The notes under the pieces are model-generated. The model was not told the DNA's origin and ran no database searches. It was given only the letters and a program-made list of their open reading frames with translations. Made by a program: the position numbers and the translations under genes. A stretch of 64,000 bases of DNA. Origin: Prevotella sp. UBA4330 (GTDB lineage Bacteria; Bacteroidota; Bacteroidia; Bacteroidales; Bacteroidaceae). Every line of letters begins with the position of its first letter. Position 1 is the first letter of the stretch. The stretch lies in the NCBI GenBank assembly GCA_002394385.1, contig DGTS01000040.1, positions 40,024 to 104,023 of the forward strand, written 5' to 3'. This document shows positions 45,013 to 53,628 of the stretch, in pieces.

Positions 45013-46335
45013 TTGGACTTTACATTTATAACAAACGCATTTAGCGAGGTTACATTAGTGGAACCTACTGCAGGCGTATATGTGGCAGCCATCTTGGCTG
45101 CCATACTACTTGTTGTCTCGGGCTTTGCCAGTGGTTCCGAGATTGCTTTCTTCAGTCTAACGCCAAAAGATATAAGCGAGATTGATCCGGAGAGAATACC
45201 AGCCGATAAAAAGATTGAATATCTGAGGGGAGAGAGTGAGCGCACGCTTGCTACGATTCTTATTACCAACAATTTCGTTAACGTCACAATAATCATGCTC
45301 TGCAATTTTGTGTTTGCAAGAGTTGTCGATTTTGGTAAAGCATATTGGCTTCAGTTCCTTTGCATCACTATTATCCTTACGTTCCTATTGCTGCTTTTTG
45401 GCGAGATAATGCCTAAGATATATGCGCGTCAAAGTCCGCTCTCATTTTGCAGAAAGGTTGCTGGCGGCATAAGTTTCCTTATGAAACTGTTCTGGCCGTT
45501 GGCGACAATACTTCTAAGAAGTGGCATTCTTGCAGAAAAGGTTGTCCAGCCTGAGGCTCATGTGCTGAGCGTTGACGACCTTGAGCAAGCGTTGGAATTG
45601 ACGGACAAAGAGGATATAAAGGACGAACAAAGCATTCTTCAAGGTATTATACGTTTCGGTGATGAAACAGCAAAGGAGGTGATGACAAGCCGACAGGATG
45701 TCGTTGACCTTGATATTAAAAGTTCGTTTGCGGAAGTGCTCCATTGCATAGTGGAGAATAACTACAGCCGAATACCAGTCTATCAGGAGAACAGCGACAA
45801 TATAAGAGGAATCCTGTATATAAAAGACCTGCTGCCACATCTTGGCAAGCCAGACAATTTCAGATGGCAAAGCCTCATTCGTCCACCTTATTTTGTGCCA
45901 GAAACAAAAAAGATTGACGACCTGTTGCGTGAGTTCCAAGAGAACAAAGTGCACATTGCAATAGTGGTTGATGAGTATGGAGGCACAAGTGGCATTGTCA
46001 CTCTTGAAGATATTTTGGAGGAAATTGTCGGTGAGATTAACGATGAATATGACGAGGATGAGAAATTCTACACCCGCTTGAATCGTAATACGTATATCTT
46101 TGAAGGCAAGACTCTTATGTCTGATTTCTGTAAGACACTTGAGATTGATGACGAGGAGTTCAGTGATGTCGAAGGTGATGCTGATACCCTTGCCGGTCTT
46201 ATGCTCGAATTGAAGGGTGATTTCCCTGTTATTCATGAGAAACTTGAGTATAAGAATTATCTCTTCGAGATTCTTGAGATTGAGGAAAGACGTATCTCAA
46301 AAGTTAAGGTGGTTATAAAGAACAGCGAGCATTAA
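45013..46335 (+). CDS. gldE: GldE-like CNNM/CorC family membrane protein
   Basis: The start is TTG 45013 (MDFTFITNAFSEVTLVE); no ATG gives the full N-terminal domain. It is 440 residues. The CNNM (DUF21) membrane domain spans about 25-190 (GFASGSEIAFFSLTPKDI, TILITNNFVNVTIIMLCNFVF, LLLLFGEIMPKIYARQ). A CBS pair (about 205-335, SRQDVVDLD, IPVYQENSDNIRGILYIKDLLPH, HIAIVVDEYGGTSGIVTLEDILEEIVGE) and a CorC/HlyC C-terminal domain follow. GldE is named from gliding motility in Flavobacterium; in Bacteroidales it may act in ion or type IX processes. The ssb-gldE-sfp order supports the name. Confidence 0.88.
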   Translation: MDFTFITNAFSEVTLVEPTAGVYVAAILAAILLVVSGFASGSEIAFFSLTPKDISEIDPERIPADKKIEYLRGESERTLATILITNNFVNVTIIMLCNFVFARVVDFGKAYWLQFLCITIILTFLLLLFGEIMPKIYARQSPLSFCRKVAGGISFLMKLFWPLATILLRSGILAEKVVQPEAHVLSVDDLEQALELTDKEDIKDEQSILQGIIRFGDETAKEVMTSRQDVVDLDIKSSFAEVLHCIVENNYSRIPVYQENSDNIRGILYIKDLLPHLGKPDNFRWQSLIRPPYFVPETKKIDDLLREFQENKVHIAIVVDEYGGTSGIVTLEDILEEIVGEINDEYDEDEKFYTRLNRNTYIFEGKTLMSDFCKTLEIDDEEFSDVEGDADTLAGLMLELKGDFPVIHEKLEYKNYLFEILEIEERRISKVKVVIKNSEH

Positions 46336-46344
46336 TCATTTCGT

Positions 46345-46938
46345 ATGCCTTTATTGAGGATTTTCAAACACGATGATGCCATAATCGGACTCTGGGAAAT
46401 GGCGGAAGGAGAGTTCGATTCTTCTAATGATGATTATCTTAGAGACGTTCAGATTACGGCAGAAAAGAAGTATAAGAGCAAAGCGCGTTGTATGGAATAT
46501 GTCTGTGAGCGTGCCTTGTTGAAAGAAATGATGAATGGCGATGACGTGGAAATCTTTCATAATGAAGATGGGAAACCATTGCTAAACAACGGCTTTGACA
46601 TCAGTATCAGTCATACTCGTGGTCTTGTCGCTATTATCTTGTCTGAAAAGTATAAAAACGTTGGCATTGATATAGAGTATGTAAGCAGTCGAGTGGAAAA
46701 AATAGCCAGTCGGTTTATGCGTGAAGACGAGCGTGCTGACGACATCAATTCTTTGCTCATACATTGGTGCGCAAAGGAAACCGTGTATAAACTCTTCTCC
46801 TCTGAACACCTTGATTTTAAGAATATTAAAGTGAATGTGGGCGACAGCATCTCTGCCACCAACATGCTTGACAACGTCACGGTGCCACTCTATGTGGAAT
46901 CCAACTCAAATTATGTGATGGTTTATTCAATGTTATGA
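46345..46938 (+). CDS. 4'-phosphopantetheinyl transferase superfamily protein
   Basis: This 197-residue Sfp-type enzyme has the signature NVGIDIEYVSSRVEKIASRFM (magnesium-binding GIDIE) and HWCAKETVYKLFS (WxxKE). A substrate-recognition segment ISISHTRGLVAIIL lies between. It activates carrier proteins with the phosphopantetheine arm. No PKS or NRPS genes are nearby, so fatty-acid ACP or an unlinked pathway is the likely target. It starts 9 bases after gldE. Confidence 0.92.
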   Translation: MPLLRIFKHDDAIIGLWEMAEGEFDSSNDDYLRDVQITAEKKYKSKARCMEYVCERALLKEMMNGDDVEIFHNEDGKPLLNNGFDISISHTRGLVAIILSEKYKNVGIDIEYVSSRVEKIASRFMREDERADDINSLLIHWCAKETVYKLFSSEHLDFKNIKVNVGDSISATNMLDNVTVPLYVESNSNYVMVYSML

Positions 46939-46955
46939 TGTTTGTTTCTACGGTG

Positions 46956-46986
46956 TTGCATATTTCTCAAACATTTCGTATATTTG
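46956..46986 (+). promoter_or_regulatory. Promoter of rsmA
   Basis: TTG at 46956-46958, 20 bases, TATATTTG at 46979-46986; start at 47008. Confidence 0.65.
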
Positions 46987-47007
46987 CACCATTAAAAACA
47001 AACGTTA

Positions 47008-47808
47008 ATGAAACAAGTTAGACCAAAGAAGAATCTCGGGCAGCACTTTCTCATCGACCTTGGGATAGCCAAGAGAATAGCAGATACGGTTGATGCCTAT
47101 CCTGATATTCCTGTTCTTGAGGTGGGGCCTGGCATGGGAGTAATGACTCAATACCTTGTTGACAAGCCTCGCGACCTTAAAGTTGTTGAGATAGACCGCG
47201 AGAGTGTGGCTTATCTCAACGAGCATTTTCCTCGTCTTCAGCAGAATATCATCGGTGCCGACTTCTTGCGTATGTCGCTGGATGATGTGTTTGATGGCCG
47301 CCAGTTTGTGCTCACAGGCAATTATCCTTATGATATATCATCGCAGATTTTCTTCAAGATGATAGACAACAAAGACCTTATACCATGTTGCACAGGTATG
47401 ATTCAGCGTGAGGTCGCTCTGCGAATAGCATCCGAGCCGGGTAATAAGGCATACGGAATACTTAGTGTCTTGATACAGGCATGGTACGATGTTGAATACC
47501 TCTTCACTGTCGATGAAACAGTATTCAATCCACCTCCAAAGGTGAAGAGTGCCGTTATAAGAATGACCAGAAACAATGTCTCAGAACTCGGATGTGACGA
47601 GAAATTGTTTAAAAGGCTCGTAAAGACAGTGTTCAACCAACGAAGGAAAATGCTTCGGGTGAGTCTGCGCCAGATGTTTACCACGACTCCATCTGATGGA
47701 TTCTATCAGCAAGAGATAATGACGAAGCGTCCAGAGCAACTCAGTGTGGCTCAGTTTGTAGAACTCACAAATATCGTACAAGCTGAGATGCAAGAGTCTG
47801 AGTCGTGA
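47008..47808 (+). CDS. rsmA: 16S rRNA dimethyladenosine transferase
   Basis: This 266-residue KsgA-type methyltransferase dimethylates two adjacent adenosines in helix 45 of 16S rRNA. Motifs are KKNLGQHFLIDLGIAKRI, LEVGPGMGVMTQYLV (SAM binding), VVEIDRESVAYL and the catalytic NYPYDISSQIFF. The C-terminal domain is PPPKVKSAVIRM followed by NQRRKMLRVSLR. Next on the strand, 13 bases on, is the fRMsr gene. Confidence 0.97.
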   Translation: MKQVRPKKNLGQHFLIDLGIAKRIADTVDAYPDIPVLEVGPGMGVMTQYLVDKPRDLKVVEIDRESVAYLNEHFPRLQQNIIGADFLRMSLDDVFDGRQFVLTGNYPYDISSQIFFKMIDNKDLIPCCTGMIQREVALRIASEPGNKAYGILSVLIQAWYDVEYLFTVDETVFNPPPKVKSAVIRMTRNNVSELGCDEKLFKRLVKTVFNQRRKMLRVSLRQMFTTTPSDGFYQQEIMTKRPEQLSVAQFVELTNIVQAEMQESES

Positions 47809-47821
47809 AATAACTGTTGTT

Positions 47822-48289
47822 ATGACAAAAAAAGAAGAAACTTACGAAATGCTTCTGCTCCAGATAGAAAGTTTGATTGATGGAGAAGACAACGAGACGG
47901 GTGTGTTGGCAAATGTCAGCGCGGCACTCGCAAGTACTATGCCGCAGTTCTTTTGGACGGGCTTTTATCTCGTGAATGATGACGAACTACGTCTTGGACC
48001 ATTCCAAGGCACTGTGGCTTGCTACCATATACCTTATAATAAAGGTGTGTGCGGAACGGCATGGGCCAGACGCGAGACCCTTGTTGTTCCTGATGTCGAT
48101 GCCTTTCCTGGCCATATCGCATGCAGCAGCCTTTCACGTTCAGAGATAGTCGTGCCTATGTTTGGTGCTGCTGGTAAGGTGTGGGGAGTCCTCGATATTG
48201 ACAGCAAGGAACTGTCTGCGTTTGACGAAACTGATAAGAAATACCTTGAAAAAGTTACTTCATTGTTGTCAAAACAACTTGGAAAGTGA
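47822..48289 (+). CDS. Free methionine-R-sulfoxide reductase (GAF domain)
   Basis: This 155-residue single-GAF protein matches the fRMsr family (MsrC of E. coli), which reduces free methionine-R-sulfoxide. The three conserved cysteines are visible in VACYHIPYNKGVCGTAWAR and FPGHIACSSLSRSEIVVP. PQFFWTGFYLVNDDELRLGPFQG and GKVWGVLDIDSKELSAFDE complete the fold. It is probably co-transcribed with rsmA and belongs to oxidative repair. Confidence 0.92.
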   Translation: MTKKEETYEMLLLQIESLIDGEDNETGVLANVSAALASTMPQFFWTGFYLVNDDELRLGPFQGTVACYHIPYNKGVCGTAWARRETLVVPDVDAFPGHIACSSLSRSEIVVPMFGAAGKVWGVLDIDSKELSAFDETDKKYLEKVTSLLSKQLGK

Positions 48290-48306
48290 TTTTTTTTTAA
48301 TTTTTG

Positions 48307-48337
48307 TTGCAAATATGAAAATATTATTATAATTTTG
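48307..48337 (+). promoter_or_regulatory. Promoter of frr
   Basis: TTG at 48307-48309, 20 bases, TAATTTTG at 48330-48337; start at 48365. Confidence 0.65.
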
Positions 48338-48364
48338 TCATTTGGAAACCTAATATTACGAAAT

Positions 48365-48925
48365 ATGATTGACGTAAAAGCAACCTTAAAGGAAAGTGAA
48401 GAGAGAATGGAAATGGCTGCAATGTTCCTTGACGACCAACTCGCCAAGATACGCGCAGGACGTGCTAATGTCGCTATTCTTTCTGGAGTAAAAGTCAGCA
48501 GTTATGGACAGATGGTGCCATTAAACCAAGTGGCAAGCGTCACAGTGCCAGATGCTCGTACTATTGTTATCAAACCATGGGACCGCAAGGCCATTCGCGA
48601 CATCGAGAAAGCCATAATGGCAAGTGATGTAGGCATTACGCCTGAGAACAATGGCGAGATTATTCGCCTCTCTATTCCGCAACCAACCGAGGAACGCCGC
48701 AAGGAACTTGTTAAGCAATGCAACAAAATCGGCGAGAAGACCAAGGTCGAGGTGCGCAATGTGAGAAGTGAGATAAAGGAGAAACTGAAGAAGGGCATCA
48801 AGGACGGACTTAGCGAAGACAACGAGAAGGATGCAGAGGCCGAACTTCAGAAACTACATGACAAGTTCATCAAGAGAATTGACGACTTGTTGGCAGCAAA
48901 GACAAAGGAGATAATGACGGTATAG
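48365..48925 (+). CDS. frr: Ribosome recycling factor
   Basis: The start at ATG 48365 (MIDVKATLKES) gives the standard 186 residues; the earlier in-frame ATG lies on the promoter. RRF splits post-termination ribosomes with EF-G. Motifs are MFLDDQLAKIRAGRANVAILSGVKVSSYG, PLNQVASVTVPDARTIVIKPWD and RKELVKQCNKIGEKTKVEVRNVR. rsgA follows closely, so two ribosome-related genes are paired. Confidence 0.97.
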   Translation: MIDVKATLKESEERMEMAAMFLDDQLAKIRAGRANVAILSGVKVSSYGQMVPLNQVASVTVPDARTIVIKPWDRKAIRDIEKAIMASDVGITPENNGEIIRLSIPQPTEERRKELVKQCNKIGEKTKVEVRNVRSEIKEKLKKGIKDGLSEDNEKDAEAELQKLHDKFIKRIDDLLAAKTKEIMTV

Positions 48926-48955
48926 TATGCCGCTTCTCTCTAAAACAGATTGCTG

Positions 48956-49888
48956 ATGAACGGACTTGTAATCAAAAACACAGGCTCTTGGTATTCTGTG
49001 CTTACCGAAGAAGGCACGGTTGTAGAGTCGAAAATAAAAGGCAACTTCCGTCTTAAGGGTATAAGAAGCACTAATCCTGTTGCTGTTGGTGACAGAGTTA
49101 GCATAACGGTCAATAAAGAAGGTACGGCTTTCATAACCGAGATTCTTGACAGGCGCAATTATATAATTCGCAAGTCGCCAAACCTCAGCAAGCAGAGCCA
49201 TATCATCGCGGCCAACGTTGACCAGGTGTTGCTGATAGTGACGGTTAATTATCCGGAGACAAGCACAACGTTCATCGACCGTTTCCTCGCTTCGGCAGAG
49301 GCATACAGAGTGCCGGTGGTATTGGTGTTCAACAAGACCGACCTCCTCGATGATGACGAGAGACGTTATCAGGAGATGATGGTAAACCTGTATGAAACCA
49401 TTGGTTACAAATGCTTGCAAATCTCTGCCACTCTTCCAGACACACTATCGTCAATGGAGTCGTTGCTAAAGGACAAGATAACTCTCTTCAGCGGCAACAG
49501 TGGAGTGGGGAAGAGCACACTGCTAAACCAACTCATACCGGGAGTTAATCTGAAGACTGCGGAAATCAGTGATGCCCATAACACCGGAATGCACACCACC
49601 ACGTTCAGCGAGATGCTGCGTTTGCCGTTCGGAGGATGGGCTATCGACACTCCAGGAATCAAAGGTTTCGGAACGTTCGATATGGAACCAGAGGAGATAT
49701 GCGGGTATTTTAAGGAGATATTCCGATTCTCTAAGGATTGCAAGTTCGCTAATTGTACTCATACACATGAGCCCAACTGTGCTGTCAGGAAAGCCGTTGA
49801 GGAACACTATATAAGCGAGAGCCGCTATAACAGTTACCTCAGCATGCTCGAGGACAAAGAAGAAGGAAAGTACAGAGAAGCATTCTAA
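48956..49888 (+). CDS. rsgA: Ribosome small-subunit-dependent GTPase A
   Basis: This 310-residue circularly permuted GTPase acts in late maturation of the 30S subunit. It has an N-terminal OB-fold (about 1-70), then G4 [11 protein letters not shown]1 [15 protein letters not shown] and G3 DTPGIKGF in the permuted order. The C-terminal zinc site is [17 protein letters not shown] 48956 ([15 protein letters not shown]) is chosen; a TTG two codons earlier is possible. Confidence 0.97.
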   Translation: MNGLVIKNTGSWYSVLTEEGTVVESKIKGNFRLKGIRSTNPVAVGDRVSITVNKEGTAFITEILDRRNYIIRKSPNLSKQSHIIAANVDQVLLIVTVNYPETSTTFIDRFLASAEAYRVPVVLVFNKTDLLDDDERRYQEMMVNLYETIGYKCLQISATLPDTLSSMESLLKDKITLFSGNSGVGKSTLLNQLIPGVNLKTAEISDAHNTGMHTTTFSEMLRLPFGGWAIDTPGIKGFGTFDMEPEEICGYFKEIFRFSKDCKFANCTHTHEPNCAVRKAVEEHYISESRYNSYLSMLEDKEEGKYREAF

Positions 49889-49932
49889 TATAGTAACATA
49901 TATTTTCATTTAACTAATAAAACTTAAAACTT

Positions 49933-51285
49933 ATGGCTTACACAACAACTACAACGACGAGTTATGGCTCGCGAGTGAAAAATTCATGCGGCGGTATCTT
50001 TGGAGGTATTGCCCTGTTTTTGGCAGGTACTGCGCTCCTTTGGTGGAACGAAGGTAATGCCGTTGCCAACGCAAAACTTCTTGAAGAAGTAAGTGAGACC
50101 GCTGTTGATATGGAAAACATCAACAAGGTCAGTTCAGAGTTTGACGGACAACTGGTACATGCCACAGGCGATGCCAAGACCGACGACATGCTGAAAGACC
50201 CTACATTCGGTTTCGAGGTTAATGCAATCAATCTTAGACGCACTGTTCAGTACTATCAATGGGTAGAGCATCAGAAACAGGAAAAGCGTGACAAACTGGG
50301 CGGAAGTGAAGAGACTGTCACCACATACACTTATGACAAGCAGTGGGTTTCCACTCCTGTAAACTCTTCTAACTTTGCAGATCCTCAGTATGCAAATATT
50401 TTCAATGGAGTTCTCGCTTCTATTGAGGACAACTCAGTGTATGCAGAGAATGTAACCTTCGGTGCATATAAGTTGCCAGAGTTCATCATCCACTCTATTG
50501 GTGGTTCAGAGTCTGCTCCTATCAGCATCACTGACGACCAGTTGCGTCAACTCGATGACCAAGTTGCACGTACTGTGTCAAGTTTCGGTGGCCGCTATAG
50601 CGGTGTTGCTGCTGCTCAGCCACAGCCACAGGCACAAGCACAGCCACAGGCTCAGGCAGTTCAGAACGACTCTACAGCAGCCAACGACTCTATCAAGGAG
50701 TTCGTTCCTGTTGAGACAAACAATAAGTATAAGGCACGTTACATACATCAGGGTGACGGCGAGATTTACATCGGTGCTTCTCCTTCTGCTCCTCAGGTAG
50801 GTGATGTTCGCGTAGCGTTCACCGTTGTTAAGCCTCATAAGATTTCTCTCATCTCTAAGGTAAAGGGCAACACTTTCCAGAAGTATGTTGGAAAGAACAA
50901 GAAAGAGTTCACACGTGTTGAGAGTGGTGACGTTTCTAAGGAAGAGATGTTTGCACACCAGGAGAGCGAGAACAACATGCTGAAGTGGGGTCTTCGTATC
51001 CTCGGTTTCATCATGGTATTCCTCGGACTTAAGGGCGTATTTGGCTTCCTTGTAACACTTGCCAAGATTATTCCGTTCGTTGCTAACATCCTCAACTTCG
51101 GTGTTAACCTCATCTGCGGTATCTTCGCATTTGTATGGAGTCTGCTCATTATCGCAATCGCATGGATATTCTATCGTCCGCTTATCGGTATCCCGTTGCT
51201 GCTGATTATCATCGGAACCATTGTCTTCTTCGCCGTTAAGGGAAAGAAGAAGGGCGCACAAGTTCCGCCAGCACCAGGCGTATAA
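49933..51285 (+). CDS. TMEM43 family membrane protein
   Basis: This 450-residue protein has an N-terminal helix (GGIFGGIALFLAGTALLWWNEGNAV) and a large extracytoplasmic domain. Three or four C-terminal helices follow (WGLRILGFIMVFLGLKGVFGFLVTLAKIIPFVANILNF, IAIAWIFYRPLIGIPLLLIIIGTIVFF). This is the layout of bacterial TMEM43 homologues. A Gln/Ala/Pro repeat (PQPQAQAQPQAQA, about residues 234-250) interrupts the middle. The function of bacterial members is unknown. A strong terminator follows. Confidence 0.85.
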   Translation: MAYTTTTTTSYGSRVKNSCGGIFGGIALFLAGTALLWWNEGNAVANAKLLEEVSETAVDMENINKVSSEFDGQLVHATGDAKTDDMLKDPTFGFEVNAINLRRTVQYYQWVEHQKQEKRDKLGGSEETVTTYTYDKQWVSTPVNSSNFADPQYANIFNGVLASIEDNSVYAENVTFGAYKLPEFIIHSIGGSESAPISITDDQLRQLDDQVARTVSSFGGRYSGVAAAQPQPQAQAQPQAQAVQNDSTAANDSIKEFVPVETNNKYKARYIHQGDGEIYIGASPSAPQVGDVRVAFTVVKPHKISLISKVKGNTFQKYVGKNKKEFTRVESGDVSKEEMFAHQESENNMLKWGLRILGFIMVFLGLKGVFGFLVTLAKIIPFVANILNFGVNLICGIFAFVWSLLIIAIAWIFYRPLIGIPLLLIIIGTIVFFAVKGKKKGAQVPPAPGV

Positions 51286-51306
51286 ATCATTTATTTAATT
51301 ATTCTT

Positions 51307-51341
51307 AGAGGGTTGGGCATCATGTTCCAACCCTCTTTTTT
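51307..51341 (+). terminator. Terminator of the TMEM43 gene
   Basis: A perfect 10-base stem AGAGGGTTGG/CCAACCCTCT with a 10-base loop and a T tract. Confidence 0.85.
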
Positions 51342-51411
51342 CGTTGATTGTTTCGGCTGTTTAATTGAATTTATTTCGTGTTTCATCTTTATCCTTTTAT
51401 ATTTGCATCGT

Positions 51412-51484
51412 ACAAGTAGGAGGTGACGTGTCTCACGTCACAAAATCACGGCTTGTGACGTGAGACACGTCACCTCCTACGGCA
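51412..51484. repeat. 11-base-register palindromic array 7 (about seven half-sites, one slip)
   Basis: ACAAGTAG (51412), GTGACGTG (51423), CACGTCAC (51434) and ATCACGGC (51445) keep the 11-base register. After a one-base deletion it continues with GTGACGTG (51455), CACGTCAC (51466) and CTACGGCA (51477). GTGACGTG-nnn-CACGTCAC is a perfect 8+3+8 palindrome present twice. Together they form 28-base perfect arms (51416-51443 and 51453-51480) round a 9-base loop. It lies behind the TMEM43 terminator and upstream of the beta-helix lipoprotein. Confidence 0.92.
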
Positions 51485-51565
51485 AAACAGACTAATAACT
51501 TTTAGTTATTTATAGAAAACATCAAAACGATAGGAATATTATTTAACTTCTAAAACGTGTCAATT

Positions 51566-53404
51566 ATGAAAAGGATAACTTATTTGCTTATTTCATTCTT
51601 TGTGCTTGCATCGTGCACAGAGGATAATGTTATTACTCCTGACTATTCGGACATTGTTATTCCTGGTGGAGGAACCATTCCTGGCGGTGGCGGCTCATCG
51701 TCGGCAACAAATGTCTATGGCAATCTGGCAACATTCGCCATTGCCGTCAACACCGAGGCGCTGTCTGAAACTGAGACAATAACCACCGATGAGACTGATG
51801 AATATTACGGCGAGTATTGGGAGAACGACTTTTCTGAAAAGACAACTGTAACACTTAACTATTCTGAGGGCAATGTTACAATAGACGGCACGGCTGAAGG
51901 AGTTGACGTCACCACCGATGGTGCCTATGCCGTTATTAATGCCACTGCAAAAGGTCTTGTGTTAAAGGTGTGTGGCACCACAACAGACGGCTCGTTGAAG
52001 ATTTACAGCGACAAGAAGTTCAAACTCGTCTTGTCTGATGCTAATATCACCAACCCCACTGGACCAGCCATCAACATACAAAACGGTAATGCCTTTGTGG
52101 TTGTAGAAGATGGCACAACCAATACCCTTGCCGACGGAGTCAACTATGTGGTTGCCGATGGCGAGGATGCAAAGGGAGCATTCTTCAGCGAAGATAAGTT
52201 ACGCTTCTCTGGCAGAGGCGAACTCTTTGTGTTCGGATATTACAAAAACGGTATCTGCTCTGACGATTACATCTATATCCGTCCTAACACAAACATCTAT
52301 GTGAAGTCGGTGGCAGGACATGGAATAAAGACCAACGACGGCGTGATTATTCGTGGCGGCGTGCTCAATGTGGAAGTGTCAGCACAGGCGTCGAAGGCCA
52401 TAAACACTGAGGGCTATTTCTTCAAGGACGGCGGTCGCACAACACTCATCTCGTCGGGTAACGCGGTATATGATTCCGATGACAATGATGTTACAGGCGC
52501 TGCGGGACTTAAGGTTGACAGCATCTTCACAATGGCTGGTGGCGAACTCAATGCCAAGAGCACCGGTAAGGGTGGCAAAGGTATCAGTGTTGACCAGACA
52601 TTCACCATTACAGACGGAACCATTAATGTAATCACCGAAGGCAGCACATACACCTACAACTCATCGCTCGACTCCAAGGCGAAGGGCATTAAGGCAGACG
52701 GCGCTATGAGCATTGCCGGCGGCAACATCATAGTTCGTGCCCTCGGAGGTGAAGGTTGCGAGGGAATAGAGTCGAAGTCAACGATGACCATCTCTGGCGG
52801 CGAAGTCGCCACATATACTTATGATGACGGCATTAACTCCAAGGGCGACCTCACCATTTCTGGCGGTCAGGTGTATTGTCTGGCAATAGGCAACGATGGC
52901 ATCGACTCCAACGGTAACTTCTACATCACAGGTGGAGTGGTCATTGGGATTGGTAGCAGCGGTGCCGAAGAGGGACTTGATGTCTATGAAGGCAAAACTA
53001 TGAGCATCACCGGCGGAACCGTTATCGGTCTGGGAGGTGGCAACGAGGCTGCCTCGGGTTCACAGCAGAAAGCAGTGGCGAAGGGCATCACGACATCGTC
53101 GGGAAGTTATCTCGCCGTCACCGATGGCGCCAACTGCATCTTTGCACTTGCATTGCCGCGGTCGCTTAACAATGAGACACTGGTTGTGAGCAGTCCTTCG
53201 TTCAAGAGCAGCACCACCTATTCCATATATTCAGCAACGTCGGCAACAGGAACATCGTTCTATGGCTTCGTGCCTGCGGCAACACTTAGTGGCACCTCGA
53301 ACAGTCCTCTTGGCACGTTCACCACAAGCACCACCATCTCTGGCGGAATGGGAGGCGGAATGGGCGGTGGAATGGGTGGCCCTGGTGGCGGAGGATTCCA
53401 CTAA
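51566..53404 (+). CDS. Carbohydrate-binding beta-helix lipoprotein (Cthe_2159-like)
   Basis: This 612-residue lipoprotein has signal MKRITYLLISFFVLASC (start ATG 51566 rather than the GTG at 51557). A Gly/Pro linker (GGGTIPGGGG) leads into repeated short beta rungs (VTLNYSEGNVTIDGTAEGVDVTTDGAYAVINATAKGLVLKVCG, KAINTEGYFFKDGGRTTLISSG, DGTINVITEGSTYTYNSS, GGEVATYTYDDGINSKGDLTISGGQVYC). This is the pattern of the calcium-binding parallel beta-helix family typified by Cthe_2159, which binds acidic polysaccharides. The C-terminus is a flexible Gly/Met tail (GGMGGGMGGGMGG). It precedes the LytS/LytTR pair on the same strand. Confidence 0.85.
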   Translation: MKRITYLLISFFVLASCTEDNVITPDYSDIVIPGGGTIPGGGGSSSATNVYGNLATFAIAVNTEALSETETITTDETDEYYGEYWENDFSEKTTVTLNYSEGNVTIDGTAEGVDVTTDGAYAVINATAKGLVLKVCGTTTDGSLKIYSDKKFKLVLSDANITNPTGPAINIQNGNAFVVVEDGTTNTLADGVNYVVADGEDAKGAFFSEDKLRFSGRGELFVFGYYKNGICSDDYIYIRPNTNIYVKSVAGHGIKTNDGVIIRGGVLNVEVSAQASKAINTEGYFFKDGGRTTLISSGNAVYDSDDNDVTGAAGLKVDSIFTMAGGELNAKSTGKGGKGISVDQTFTITDGTINVITEGSTYTYNSSLDSKAKGIKADGAMSIAGGNIIVRALGGEGCEGIESKSTMTISGGEVATYTYDDGINSKGDLTISGGQVYCLAIGNDGIDSNGNFYITGGVVIGIGSSGAEEGLDVYEGKTMSITGGTVIGLGGGNEAASGSQQKAVAKGITTSSGSYLAVTDGANCIFALALPRSLNNETLVVSSPSFKSSTTYSIYSATSATGTSFYGFVPAATLSGTSNSPLGTFTTSTTISGGMGGGMGGGMGGPGGGGFH

Positions 53405-53466
53405 TCGCCGTGTCCCTGTTGGCAATAATACTGCCTGACGCAATTTTTAATGCAAGTCCACGTTAT

Positions 53467-53627
53467 AATTAATACACAACTTTCGCAAGTTGAAGGAGTT
53501 AAGGAGTTATGGAGTTATGGAGTTAAGACAACGCCTACTTTCCAATCGCTCGACCTTTGGCCGCTTTGCCTGCAAAGAACTCCTTAACTCCAAGGAAGTT
53601 GAGTTTGCGAAACTTCAATTAATACAC
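53467..53627. mobile_element. MITE-like hairpin element between direct repeats
   Basis: An 11-base direct repeat AATTAATACAC (53467-53477 and 53617-53627) flanks 139 bases whose ends are imperfect inverted repeats. Both ends share TTTCGCAA and GGAGTTAAGGAGTT when read inward. The left arm contains four tandem 8-base units AAGGAGTT, AAGGAGTT, ATGGAGTT, ATGGAGTT (53493-53524); the right arm has AACTCCTT and AACTCCAA (53578-53593). It encodes nothing. The right direct repeat ends one base before the histidine-kinase start codon. A non-autonomous element with target duplication is one reading; an elaborate transcription terminator is another. Confidence 0.45.
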
Positions 53628-53628
53628 T

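Noticed and set aside
46345..46938. Biosynthetic gene cluster around the phosphopantetheinyl transferase
   Set aside because: No PKS, NRPS or tailoring genes are nearby; neighbours are ssb, gldE and rsmA.
52414..52653. Antisense frames within the beta-helix lipoprotein gene
   Set aside because: They mirror the repetitive Gly/Thr-rich coding sequence and have no start or domain of their own.
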